This document shows, one piece after another, positions 23,246 to 30,718 of a DNA stretch of 31,460 nt (position 1 is the first letter of the stretch; every line of letters begins with the position of its first letter). A program made the position numbers and the translations under genes. The notes below the pieces were generated by a model, which saw only the letters and a program-made list of their open reading frames with translations, was not told the DNA's origin and searched no databases. Source of the DNA: Candidatus Delongbacteria bacterium (GTDB lineage Bacteria; UBA4055); contig JAFGVM010000074.1 in assembly GCA_016937995.1 (NCBI GenBank), forward strand, positions 1-31,460, read 5' to 3'.

Positions 23246-26095
23246 ATGAAAAAGTTATACAAAGAATTAAAATTAGAAAATTATGTAGTGTTTGACATTG
23301 AGACTACCGGAACGGACTGTTTTTCTGATAAAATTATTGAAATAGCCGGTGTTAAGTATAAGAACGGTGAAGTTCAGAAGATATTTAATAATCTGGTAGA
23401 TCCGGGACTGATGATCAGTGAGCAGATCACAAATTTAACCGGTATAGAAAATTCTGATCTTATCGGTAAACCGGGAATAGAAGAAATCTTACCTGATTTT
23501 TTGGATTTTATAGAGGATCTGCCGCTCGTAGCCCATAATATTGATTTTGATCTGAGTTTTATCAGATATCAGATCCAAATGACCGGAATGCCTGAACTGG
23601 CAACTGATGAATTTCATGACACATTGCTTCTGAGTCAGATATTTTATCCGATAGGTCCGGCAAATCACAAATTATCCACTCTGGCGGAATTTCTCAATAT
23701 CGATACTGAAGGTTTCCACAGAGCATTAAATGATTGTATGGCAACCGGTAAGTTGTTCGAAAAGCTGATTGAAAAGTCCGTTACACTGACAGAGAACACT
23801 GTAAAAAAAATAACCAAAGTTGCTGGTAAATCAAAATATGTGAAATATTATTTTGTGAATTTGGCAAATTATTATTTGAAATCAGCGTTCGATAGAAAGA
23901 TCAGTAAGAAAGAGAAACGAGTTTCTATACCTAATATTCTTGAAAGATCTAATGAATTAGATTATGATGACCTGAGAAAATTGCAGGAGAATGATATTGC
24001 TGAAAAGGTATTTGCTGAAGGCGGATTATTAAGTAAGATCATACCGAATTATGAATACCGCGAGGAACAATATTTGCTTTCAAAGAAATGCGATGAAGTA
24101 TATACCACTGATAAGTTCCTTGTATCTGAGGCAGGTACCGGTATCGGAAAATCTTTTGCATATCTGGTCCCGTCAATAGTCCATTCTCTGATGAATGATT
24201 CGAAAGTCGTAATATCAACAAATACAAAGAATCTTCAGGAGCAGATTTTTTTTAAAGACCTTCCGGTACTTCACGAAATGTTCAATGAATCTTTTAAAGC
24301 GATCCTGCTGAAGGGCAGAAATAACTATTTGTGTATGAAAAGATTTGAAAATATCTGTCAGCATCCACTGGATAATCTTTCAGAAATAGAAATAATTCAA
24401 TTTCTTCCACTTATTTACTGGGCTGAAATTACAAGTACTGGAGATATTGAGGAAAACAGCGGATTCAAGATCGGTTTTGCCAGAAGTGCATGGAGTAAAA
24501 CTGTTTCAGACAAGGGTTACTGTTCAGGTAAAAAGTGTAAATATAATAAGCAGTGTTTTTTGCAGAATGTGAGGAAGAATTCATTTAAATCGAATCTGGT
24601 TATCGTTAATCATTCACTGCTATTTTCAGATCTGGCATCAGGAAATGCAGTTCTGGGGAACTTTGAAAATCTTGTAATGGATGAAGCTCATAATATAGAA
24701 GCAGCTGCAACAAAATATTTAGGTGTGGAATACAGTCTTTATCAGTTAAAAGGTTTAATTTATAAAATTTATAATTCGAGACAAAAAAATAATTTTTGCA
24801 AAAAGATAGAGAACTATTCTGATAAATTCCAGATCGATAAAGACGGTATATTAGAGCTTTCGGAGAGAATAAAGGATAAAGTTGACAGCTTTTATGAAAA
24901 AGGTATTGAGCTGTTCGAACTTGCTGCAGAACAATTAAATAAGAGATTAAATGATTCGAACAGGTTTAGAGGAGTTGTAAAGAACAGATACAAAGATACT
25001 TCTGAAATATTTAACGATATTGTTGATATACAGATATTCAAAAAATTGAACGAGGAGTTGATAGGTCTTATAAAAAGAGTTAGTATTGCCCTGAAACAGG
25101 AATCAGAAAAAAATATAGACCATGAAGAATTATTCCTTGAAAGTCAGTCAATTCTTGAGCAGGCACAATCAAGTTATGATTCTTTTTTATTCCTTACACA
25201 GGCCCAGAGAGAAAATGATGTATTCTGGTATGAGCTTACTCAAAAAGATTCAAATATGTATTTATCATTATTCAGTGCTCCTTTAAATGTTTCAAAGATA
25301 CTTCATGATAACCTGTACAGTGTAATGAAAAGTATTATTTTTACAAGTGCCACACTTACTATAGAAAATAGATTCAAGTATATGATCAGAAAATTAGGTC
25401 TGGACCTGATAGACGAAAATAAAATTGAAACTTTAATGCTCGGATCGCCTTTTGACCTTGAAAATCAATTGAAGATCGTGATACCATCCTATTTTGCTAT
25501 TCCGAGGAACAGTATTGTTTTCGATAATGATATAACAGAATTTCTAAGCCATCTGGCTTCAGAAAACGATGATGGTACTCTTGCATTGTTTACGAGTTAT
25601 AAACAAATGCGGGACATTGCAGGAAAGATCAGAGAAATATTTGTGAATAAAAAAAGACTTTTCGCAGTTCAAGGTTCTGACGGGAACAGATCAGAACTGA
25701 TAAAGCAGTTTAAGAGTGTAACGAATTCATTTCTTTTTGGAACTGACAGTTTCTGGGAGGGAATAGATGTGCCCGGTGATGCATTACACACACTTATTAT
25801 AATTAAGTTACCGTTTGCTGTTCCAAGTGAACCTGTTATACAGGCCAGGATAGAAGAGATCGAAAAGAAGGGTAATGATGCCTTCATGTTCTATTCAGTT
25901 CCTGAAGCTATCCTTAAGTTAAAGCAGGGGGTAGGCAGATTGATAAGGCATAATTCAGATCAGGGAATAGTATATATTTGTGACAGCAGATTAAGTAATA
26001 CACGATGGGGAAAAGCGTTCGTTAACTCTTTGCCGGTAGAACCGGTCATTGCTGATTCTTTAAGTGTCCTCAAGAGCATATCAAAAAAATATTAA
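23246..26095 (+). CDS. dinG: DEDDh exonuclease-DinG helicase fusion
   Basis: A 949-residue protein joining a PolC/epsilon-type 3'-5' exonuclease to an XPD/DinG superfamily 2 helicase, as in Gram-positive DinG. The exonuclease (about 1-175) has VVFDIETTG, AHNIDFDLSF and FHRALNDCMATG, giving D, E, D and the DEDDh His/Asp. The helicase has SEAGTGIGKSFAYLVPS (Walker A, about 293-309), VMDEAHNIE (about 477), SATLTIENRF, GTDSFWEGIDVPGDAL and KQGVGRLIRH. Four cysteines between about 362 and 436 (YLCMKR, YCSGKKCKYNKQCF) would bind an iron-sulfur cluster. All catalytic residues look intact in both halves. The start is set by the terminator just upstream; the GGAT ribosome site is weak. Confidence 0.92.
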   Translation: MKKLYKELKLENYVVFDIETTGTDCFSDKIIEIAGVKYKNGEVQKIFNNLVDPGLMISEQITNLTGIENSDLIGKPGIEEILPDFLDFIEDLPLVAHNIDFDLSFIRYQIQMTGMPELATDEFHDTLLLSQIFYPIGPANHKLSTLAEFLNIDTEGFHRALNDCMATGKLFEKLIEKSVTLTENTVKKITKVAGKSKYVKYYFVNLANYYLKSAFDRKISKKEKRVSIPNILERSNELDYDDLRKLQENDIAEKVFAEGGLLSKIIPNYEYREEQYLLSKKCDEVYTTDKFLVSEAGTGIGKSFAYLVPSIVHSLMNDSKVVISTNTKNLQEQIFFKDLPVLHEMFNESFKAILLKGRNNYLCMKRFENICQHPLDNLSEIEIIQFLPLIYWAEITSTGDIEENSGFKIGFARSAWSKTVSDKGYCSGKKCKYNKQCFLQNVRKNSFKSNLVIVNHSLLFSDLASGNAVLGNFENLVMDEAHNIEAAATKYLGVEYSLYQLKGLIYKIYNSRQKNNFCKKIENYSDKFQIDKDGILELSERIKDKVDSFYEKGIELFELAAEQLNKRLNDSNRFRGVVKNRYKDTSEIFNDIVDIQIFKKLNEELIGLIKRVSIALKQESEKNIDHEELFLESQSILEQAQSSYDSFLFLTQAQRENDVFWYELTQKDSNMYLSLFSAPLNVSKILHDNLYSVMKSIIFTSATLTIENRFKYMIRKLGLDLIDENKIETLMLGSPFDLENQLKIVIPSYFAIPRNSIVFDNDITEFLSHLASENDDGTLALFTSYKQMRDIAGKIREIFVNKKRLFAVQGSDGNRSELIKQFKSVTNSFLFGTDSFWEGIDVPGDALHTLIIIKLPFAVPSEPVIQARIEEIEKKGNDAFMFYSVPEAILKLKQGVGRLIRHNSDQGIVYICDSRLSNTRWGKAFVNSLPVEPVIADSLSVLKSISKKY

Positions 26096-26117
26096 ACTTA
26101 AAGCTCAAAAAATTTCC

Positions 26118-26147
26118 TTGCAGAGATGAGTATCTTTGGAATATATT
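26118..26147 (+). promoter_or_regulatory. Candidate promoter for mraY
   Basis: TTGCAG (26118-26123), 18 bp, TATATT (26142-26147), 32 bp before the mraY ATG at 26180. Confidence 0.45.
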
Positions 26148-26179
26148 CTATTGTAAATAACTAAAAAATCAGGTCAAAT

Positions 26180-27289
26180 ATGTTTCAGTATCTATCTTAT
26201 TTATCAGTGGATCATAAATTCTTATCTTTTTTAAGATTATTCGATTCCATAATGTTCAGATCGATGGCGGCAATGATAACAGCGCTATTATTTTCACTGA
26301 TAGTAGGAAATAAGATCATTATATTGCTATATAAGAAAGGAATGAGAGATATTGTCAGAGATTACGGTAATATAGGCGTAAGTGATAAGAACGGTACTCC
26401 TGTGATGGGTGGATTGATAATAATTTCATCACTTGTATTTTCTATTTTGCTCTGGTCAAATCTTCGTTCAACTTTTGTTCTTTTATCCCTGTCCGCGATT
26501 CTCTGGTACGGATATATAGGGGCACTTGACGATATTAAGAAAGTTAAGTACCGTAACAGTGATAAAGGAATGAAGCAGCTTACAAAGATAATTCTGCAGG
26601 GTATTTTCGCGTTGGTAATCGCTTTGATATTCTATTTAAAAGAAACGACCCCGTTCCCTGACGGGCTTGTTTCAAATATGACAATTCCATTTATAAAAGG
26701 AAATTTCTTCATAGATCTTGGATGGTTCTATATTCCATTTGCCACATTTACAATGCTTGCTATTTCCAATGCTGTTAATTTTGCAGACGGACTGGATGGA
26801 CTTGTTATTGTTCCGTCAATAGTGACAGGAATAGTGTATGGTGTGTTCGCATACATAATCGGGAATATTAAATTTTCGGAATATTTATTGTTTAACTATA
26901 CTCCGGGAACAGGTGAATTAACCATTATAATGTCAGCTTTATTCGGAGCGGGTCTGGGATTTTTATGGTATAATTGTTATCCTGCAACTGTATTCATGGG
27001 AGATACCGGTTCAATGGCGATCGGAGGGCTGTTAGGAGTTACGGTTCTGGCGACAAAGCAGGAATTGATATTCCTTATTGCAGGAGGTATTTTTGTAGCC
27101 GAAGCAGCGTCTGTATTGATCCAGGAGAAGATAGGGATCAACTGGCTGGGGAAAAGAATATTCTTTAGAGCACCACTTCATCATACTTTCCAGTTCAGAG
27201 GTATTTCAGAGACAAAAATAGTTCAGCGTTTCTGGATAGTAAGTATTATTCTGGCAATGATAAGTTTGATATCGATAAAAGTAAGATAA
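26180..27289 (+). CDS. mraY: Phospho-N-acetylmuramoyl-pentapeptide transferase
   Basis: MraY transfers phospho-MurNAc-pentapeptide to undecaprenyl phosphate, making lipid I at the inner membrane. The 369-residue polytopic protein shows GTPVMGGLIIISSLV, the DD-containing GALDDIKKVKYRNSDKGM (about residues 114-131), NAVNFADGLDGL (about 197) and VFMGDTGSMAIGGLLG (about 272), plus the cytoplasmic histidine cluster APLHHTFQFRG (about 333-343). Length and motifs are full. Unusually it stands alone, with promoter and terminator, rather than in a dcw cluster with murF, murD and ftsW. AGGT lies six bases before the ATG. Confidence 0.97.
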   Translation: MFQYLSYLSVDHKFLSFLRLFDSIMFRSMAAMITALLFSLIVGNKIIILLYKKGMRDIVRDYGNIGVSDKNGTPVMGGLIIISSLVFSILLWSNLRSTFVLLSLSAILWYGYIGALDDIKKVKYRNSDKGMKQLTKIILQGIFALVIALIFYLKETTPFPDGLVSNMTIPFIKGNFFIDLGWFYIPFATFTMLAISNAVNFADGLDGLVIVPSIVTGIVYGVFAYIIGNIKFSEYLLFNYTPGTGELTIIMSALFGAGLGFLWYNCYPATVFMGDTGSMAIGGLLGVTVLATKQELIFLIAGGIFVAEAASVLIQEKIGINWLGKRIFFRAPLHHTFQFRGISETKIVQRFWIVSIILAMISLISIKVR

Positions 27290-27315
27290 AAAAAGCGGGA
27301 TTACCCGCTTTTTTT
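27288..27315. terminator. Bidirectional terminator between mraY and buk
   Basis: AAAAGCGGG and CCCGCTTTT pair around ATTA, with A and T runs on both sides, directly after the mraY stop. On the minus strand it lies 17 bp after the buk stop, so it can serve both convergent transcripts. Confidence 0.85.
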
Positions 27316-27331
27316 AAGAACTAAAATTATT

Positions 27332-28405
27332 TTATACATAATCTATAGGTTCGATCTCTTTGTTAAGAACCATTAAACCGTTCATCGCAAGTGCTTCCAT
27401 TTCGTCTTCACCAGGGTAAACAGTTATCGGAGCGATCCAGTCACATATTTCTCTCATTTTTACTATGAAAGGTTTGTTATAAGCGATACCGCCGGTGATT
27501 ATGATCTGATCTACTTTTCCGTAAAGAACGGTTGCCATTGCTCCAATAGACTTAGCTATCTGATAAGCCATTGCACAATGAATAAGCTTAGCTTTTTCAT
27601 CACCGTCAGCGACCCTTAATTCAACTTCATAAGCATCGTTAGTTCCCAAATATGCAGCAAATCCACCCTGTCCAGTGACCATTTTTTTCATTTCGTCCTG
27701 AGTATACTTTCCGCTGAAAGCCATTGCAATTACATCTCCCACAGGTAATGTACCACTTCTTTCAGGTGAGAAAGGGCCTTCTCCGTCAATTGCCTGATTT
27801 ACATCGATAACTTTTCCGTTCTTGTGACCACCGATAGATATTCCACCACCAAGGTGTACAACTATAAGGTTAAGTTCTTCATATGGTCTGTCAATGCTTT
27901 TTGCATATTTTCTTGCAACGGCTTTCTGATTTAGAGCATGAAATATAGATACTCTTTCAAAAAGAGGATGTCCGGTTATTCTTGCAAGATCATGCATTTC
28001 ATCCACAACAACAGGATCAGCAATATATGCAACCGCATCAGGAAGGGATCTTGCGATATCATCAGCGATAAGTCCACCTAAATTACTTGCATGTTTTTTA
28101 ATTCCATTTTTCAGATCATACTTCATCTTATCATTTACTTTAAATACCCCTGAAGGAACAGGCTTTAGAATTCCGCCTCTTCCAACAATGATCTTCAGCT
28201 TGTCAAGATCGATCTCAGCTTCTTTAAGCTCTTTAAGTATTACGTTCTTTCTGAAATCAAACTGATCAGTGATCTCTTTGAACGGAGCAAGATCTTCTAC
28301 AGAATGTTTGATGTTTTTCAAAAATATCAGTTTTGATCCGGCATAAACTGCTATCTTTGTAGATGTTGATCCGGGATTGATAGCCAATATTCTTTGTTCT
28401 TCCAT
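27332..28405 (-). CDS. buk: Butyrate kinase
   Basis: An acetate/butyrate kinase of the ASKHA superfamily, 357 residues. It converts acyl phosphate and ADP to acid and ATP, the energy-yielding step of butyrate or branched-chain acid formation. Seen: LAINPGSTSTKIAVY (phosphate 1, about 7-21), VGRGGILKPVPSGVFKV, VVHLGGGISIGGHKNGKVIDV (phosphate 2, about 177-197), EGPFSPERSGTLP, and the adenosine motif ITGGIAYNKPF. It is the last gene of ptb-ptb-buk, 30 bp after the nearer ptb, with AAGGA before its ATG. Confidence 0.97.
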   Translation of the reverse strand: MEEQRILAINPGSTSTKIAVYAGSKLIFLKNIKHSVEDLAPFKEITDQFDFRKNVILKELKEAEIDLDKLKIIVGRGGILKPVPSGVFKVNDKMKYDLKNGIKKHASNLGGLIADDIARSLPDAVAYIADPVVVDEMHDLARITGHPLFERVSIFHALNQKAVARKYAKSIDRPYEELNLIVVHLGGGISIGGHKNGKVIDVNQAIDGEGPFSPERSGTLPVGDVIAMAFSGKYTQDEMKKMVTGQGGFAAYLGTNDAYEVELRVADGDEKAKLIHCAMAYQIAKSIGAMATVLYGKVDQIIITGGIAYNKPFIVKMREICDWIAPITVYPGEDEMEALAMNGLMVLNKEIEPIDYV

Positions 28406-28435
28406 TTTAGTCCTTCTTTTTATATTTATAAGTTT

Positions 28436-29344
28436 TTAAGCCATTAAACACGACATAGCAATGCAATAGAACTTGGATTTCTCACTTTCACTTCTTGACA
28501 TAACGACAACAGGTTTATCAGTTCCCTGGATCAACCCGCCAAGCTCTGCATTGGCAAAGAGCATCAAGCCTTTATAAAATGAATTACATGCTTCCAGTGT
28601 CGGAAATATTAAAACATCCGCATCTCCGTTTATTGGTGTAGCAACACCTTTAATATCAATACTTTCTGTATCGCATGCCAGGAAAATATCCAATGGGCCA
28701 TCAATGATACAATCCTGTAACTGACCTCTTTCACACATTTTGCAGATAGCTGAATAATCTATAGAGTTCGGTAAACTGAGACTTACTTTTTCAGTTGCTC
28801 CGATCAATGCTACTTTAGGTTTCGTTATACCAAAAGCTCTGGTCATATTTATTGCGTAATTCAGCATTGCGATCTTTTGATTCAGGTCGGGATTCAATAA
28901 TACTGCTGTATCTGTTATGAAGAGCAATTTGTGATAAGCCGGGATCTCCAGAGCTGCTACGTAACTCATTGTGGATTTAGGATGAAGCAGACCCTTTTTT
29001 TTATCCAGAACTGCTTTAAGAAAAATATCTGTGCCGACAAGACCTTTCATCAAAACATCAGCTTCATCACTTTTTACAAGCTCTAAAGCTTTATCTACAG
29101 CTTGAATTGGATTATGTATGTCAATTATCTCAAATATTTCCGGATCGATATTCTCTTCTTTAGCTCTTGCAATGATCTTATCTTTATTCCCAACCATCAC
29201 AGCAGAAGCAAAACCTTTTTCGATAGCCTCGGCTAGTGCTCCTATCGTATTCTGATCTTCACCGCAAGCAACAGCGATCTTTTTCTTTATACCAGAAGAA
29301 ATTACATGTTCCACCATTTGATCAAGTGATCTTATCGGTTCCAT
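28436..29344 (-). CDS. ptb: Phosphate butyryltransferase, second copy
   Basis: A 302-residue phosphate acetyl/butyryltransferase that swaps CoA for phosphate on an acyl-CoA, feeding butyrate kinase. Seen: ADVLMKGLVGTDIFLKAVLDKKKGL (about 96-120), LFITDTAVLLNPDLNQKIAML, VALIGATEKVS and DVLIFPTLEACNSFYKGL. It is clearly paralogous to the preceding gene but well diverged. Its ATG overlaps that gene's stop (TAATG), so the two are made together, which may mean a mixed complex or two acyl specificities (straight and branched chain). Some Ptb proteins are annotated as phosphate acetyltransferase; the operon with buk favours butyryl. Confidence 0.92.
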   Translation of the reverse strand: MEPIRSLDQMVEHVISSGIKKKIAVACGEDQNTIGALAEAIEKGFASAVMVGNKDKIIARAKEENIDPEIFEIIDIHNPIQAVDKALELVKSDEADVLMKGLVGTDIFLKAVLDKKKGLLHPKSTMSYVAALEIPAYHKLLFITDTAVLLNPDLNQKIAMLNYAINMTRAFGITKPKVALIGATEKVSLSLPNSIDYSAICKMCERGQLQDCIIDGPLDIFLACDTESIDIKGVATPINGDADVLIFPTLEACNSFYKGLMLFANAELGGLIQGTDKPVVVMSRSESEKSKFYCIAMSCLMA

Positions 29345-30246
29345 TAGGCGTTCATTGCCCCCAGTGCGATAGAATATAATTTTGTTTTAACACTGTCTCC
29401 GCGTGAAGATAGAACAGCCGGAACTTTTGCTCCACACACTATAGCTCCCAGTTCACCGCCTGTAAGTTTAGTATGAAATTTATAGAAAACATTGCCCGAT
29501 TCAATGTTAGGAAAAACAAGACAGTCTGCATCTCCTGCAACTTCACTTTTTAATTTTTTTATCTCAGCGCTTTCTTTGTCAATTGCAACATCCAGTGCTA
29601 AAGGACCATCAACATAAGCACCTTTTATCTGCCCTCTGTCAGCCATTTTTGAAATTATTGCAGCATCGGCACATGCAGGTATCTTGTGGGATGTTTGTTC
29701 AGTTGCTGCTATTAAAGCGACTTTAGGCATTTCAACACCTAAAGATTTTGCGATTTTTATTACATAGTTTGTAATAGCAATCTTCTGGTCCATATCAGGT
29801 GCAGGTATAAATGCAACATCACTGACCACAAGTAATTTATGATAACCTGAATTCTCTATCACGGTGACATGAGTAAGAATTGCTTTCGGCGTCATCAGCC
29901 CTTTTTCCTTGTTGAGGATAACTCTTAAATATTTGTCAGTAGTAACAAGACCTTTCATGATGAAATCAGCTTTACCTTCATTGATGATGTCCACTGCTTT
30001 CTGAGTTGCTTTTATCTCATCAGATTCTTCAACTATACTGAACTTGTTAATATCTATTCCCTCTTCAAAACAAACCTTTTCAATTTCAGATCTGTCACCG
30101 ACGAGGATACCTTCAATAATTCCAAGGTCGATCGCTTTGCTTACAGCATCGATAGTATGTGAATCGTTTGCATAAGCTGCTACCATTTTCTTTTTTTCTT
30201 TCGATTTCAGTACTTCAAACATTTCTTCAAGTTTCGTAATAGGCAT
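29344..30246 (-). CDS. ptb: Phosphate butyryltransferase, first copy
   Basis: A 300-residue member of the phosphate acetyl/butyryltransferase family and the promoter-proximal gene of ptb-ptb-buk. Seen: ADFIMKGLVTTDKYLRVILNKEKGL, LVVSDVAFIPAPDMDQKIAI, VALIAATEQTSHKIP, DGPLALDVAIDKESAE and DCLVFPNIESGNVFYKF. The ATG at 30246 is preferred over 30258 because GGAG lies six bases before it; the upstream ATG actually overlaps that ribosome site. Both copies retain the conserved core motifs, so neither looks like a pseudogene. Confidence 0.92.
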   Translation of the reverse strand: MPITKLEEMFEVLKSKEKKKMVAAYANDSHTIDAVSKAIDLGIIEGILVGDRSEIEKVCFEEGIDINKFSIVEESDEIKATQKAVDIINEGKADFIMKGLVTTDKYLRVILNKEKGLMTPKAILTHVTVIENSGYHKLLVVSDVAFIPAPDMDQKIAITNYVIKIAKSLGVEMPKVALIAATEQTSHKIPACADAAIISKMADRGQIKGAYVDGPLALDVAIDKESAEIKKLKSEVAGDADCLVFPNIESGNVFYKFHTKLTGGELGAIVCGAKVPAVLSSRGDSVKTKLYSIALGAMNA

Positions 30247-30284
30247 GATAAACTCCATTAATATATCTTTGACATAGGGAAAAG

Positions 30285-30313
30285 AAATTACTTTAAATCT
30301 ATAGTTTAGTCAA
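30285..30313 (-). promoter_or_regulatory. Promoter of the ptb-ptb-buk operon
   Basis: On the minus strand, TTGACT (30313-30308), 17 bp, TAATTT (30290-30285), 39 bp before the preferred ptb ATG. It lies just downstream (minus-strand sense) of the G-rich array at 30346-30372. Confidence 0.55.
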
Positions 30314-30345
30314 GAAATTATTTTAGAAAGGATGAGGAAAAAATT

Positions 30346-30372
30346 GGGGTGTTGTGGGTTGTGGGTTCTGGG
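30346..30372 (+). other. G-quadruplex motif in a heptamer G-rich array
   Basis: Runs of G at 30346-30349, 30356-30358, 30363-30365 and 30370-30372 are separated by loops of 6, 4 and 4 bases, meeting the G3N1-7 rule for an intramolecular quadruplex. The last three units are a 7-base tandem repeat of TGGGTT type. This is striking in AT-rich DNA. The Gs are on the plus strand, which is the template strand for ptb-ptb-buk. Confidence 0.7.
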
Positions 30373-30377
30373 TTGAG

Positions 30378-30406
30378 AAAAAAAGAGAGACGCAAAAATG
30401 CGTCTC
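30378..30406 (-). terminator. Intrinsic terminator after pspC
   Basis: On the minus strand GAGACGCA and TGCGTCTC form an 8-bp stem around a T4 loop and are followed by TCTTTTTTT (complement of the A run at 30378-30384). It ends the SPFH-PspC transcript about 49 bp after the pspC stop. Confidence 0.75.
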
Positions 30407-30414
30407 AGACTGTA

Positions 30415-30440
30415 AGATACTGAAATAAATTCAGCATGAC
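30415..30440. repeat. Probable dispersed palindromic repeat
   Basis: The imperfect palindrome GATACTGAAATAAATTCAGC and following ATGAC resembles the family 'GATCCTGAAACAAGTTCAGGATGAC' that I recall as a scattered intergenic repeat in many bacterial genomes; its translation gives the recurring spurious peptide HAEFIS. Arms CTGAA and TTCAG flank ATAAA. Only one copy is in this window, so the repeat status rests on memory, not on sequence seen here. Confidence 0.5.
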
Positions 30441-30454
30441 TTAAGAAGTTTAGC

Positions 30455-30643
30455 TTACTCTTCAGGATCGGGCATAATGAATATGAGCAGTATATAAACA
30501 AGTATTCCCGGGAAAGCAGCACTGAATATCGATGCAAGTACATATCCGATTCTAACTACTGTAGGATCCCATTCCAACCAGTCTGCTATACCTCCGCATA
30601 TACCGAAAAGCATAGAATTACTTTTTGATTTTGTAAGTCTCAT
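30455..30643 (-). CDS. pspC: PspC domain protein
   Basis: A 62-residue PspC-domain membrane protein: SKSNSMLFGICGGIADWLEWDPTVVRI is the diagnostic amphipathic/glycine segment, followed by one transmembrane helix (about 30-55) and an acidic end, PDPEE. In enterobacteria PspC senses envelope stress with PspB; stand-alone PspC domains like this one have less defined roles in membrane-stress response. ATG 30643 is chosen because GGAG lies six bases upstream; ATG 30646 is possible, while the ATG at 30655 overlaps that ribosome site. It follows the SPFH gene by 75 bp in the same direction. Confidence 0.88.
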   Translation of the reverse strand: MRLTKSKSNSMLFGICGGIADWLEWDPTVVRIGYVLASIFSAAFPGILVYILLIFIMPDPEE

Positions 30644-30691
30644 CATTATCTCCATTTTTTTATTTATGGACAATTAAATGCTCAAATAGTT

Positions 30692-30703
30692 GTCATTAAT
30701 GAC
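30692..30703. promoter_or_regulatory. 12-bp perfect palindrome, possible operator
   Basis: GTCATTAATGAC lies between the SPFH and pspC genes, about 50 bp before the pspC ATG. No T tract follows on either strand, so it is not a terminator. A protein-binding site controlling pspC is possible but unproven. Confidence 0.3.
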
Positions 30704-30718
30704 GATAATAAATAAAAA

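Noticed and set aside
30310-30543. Minus-strand frame of 77 codons across the ptb-pspC spacer
   Set aside because: It overlaps the terminator, repeat and pspC end; the translated HAEFIS and THNPQ segments are repeat-derived.
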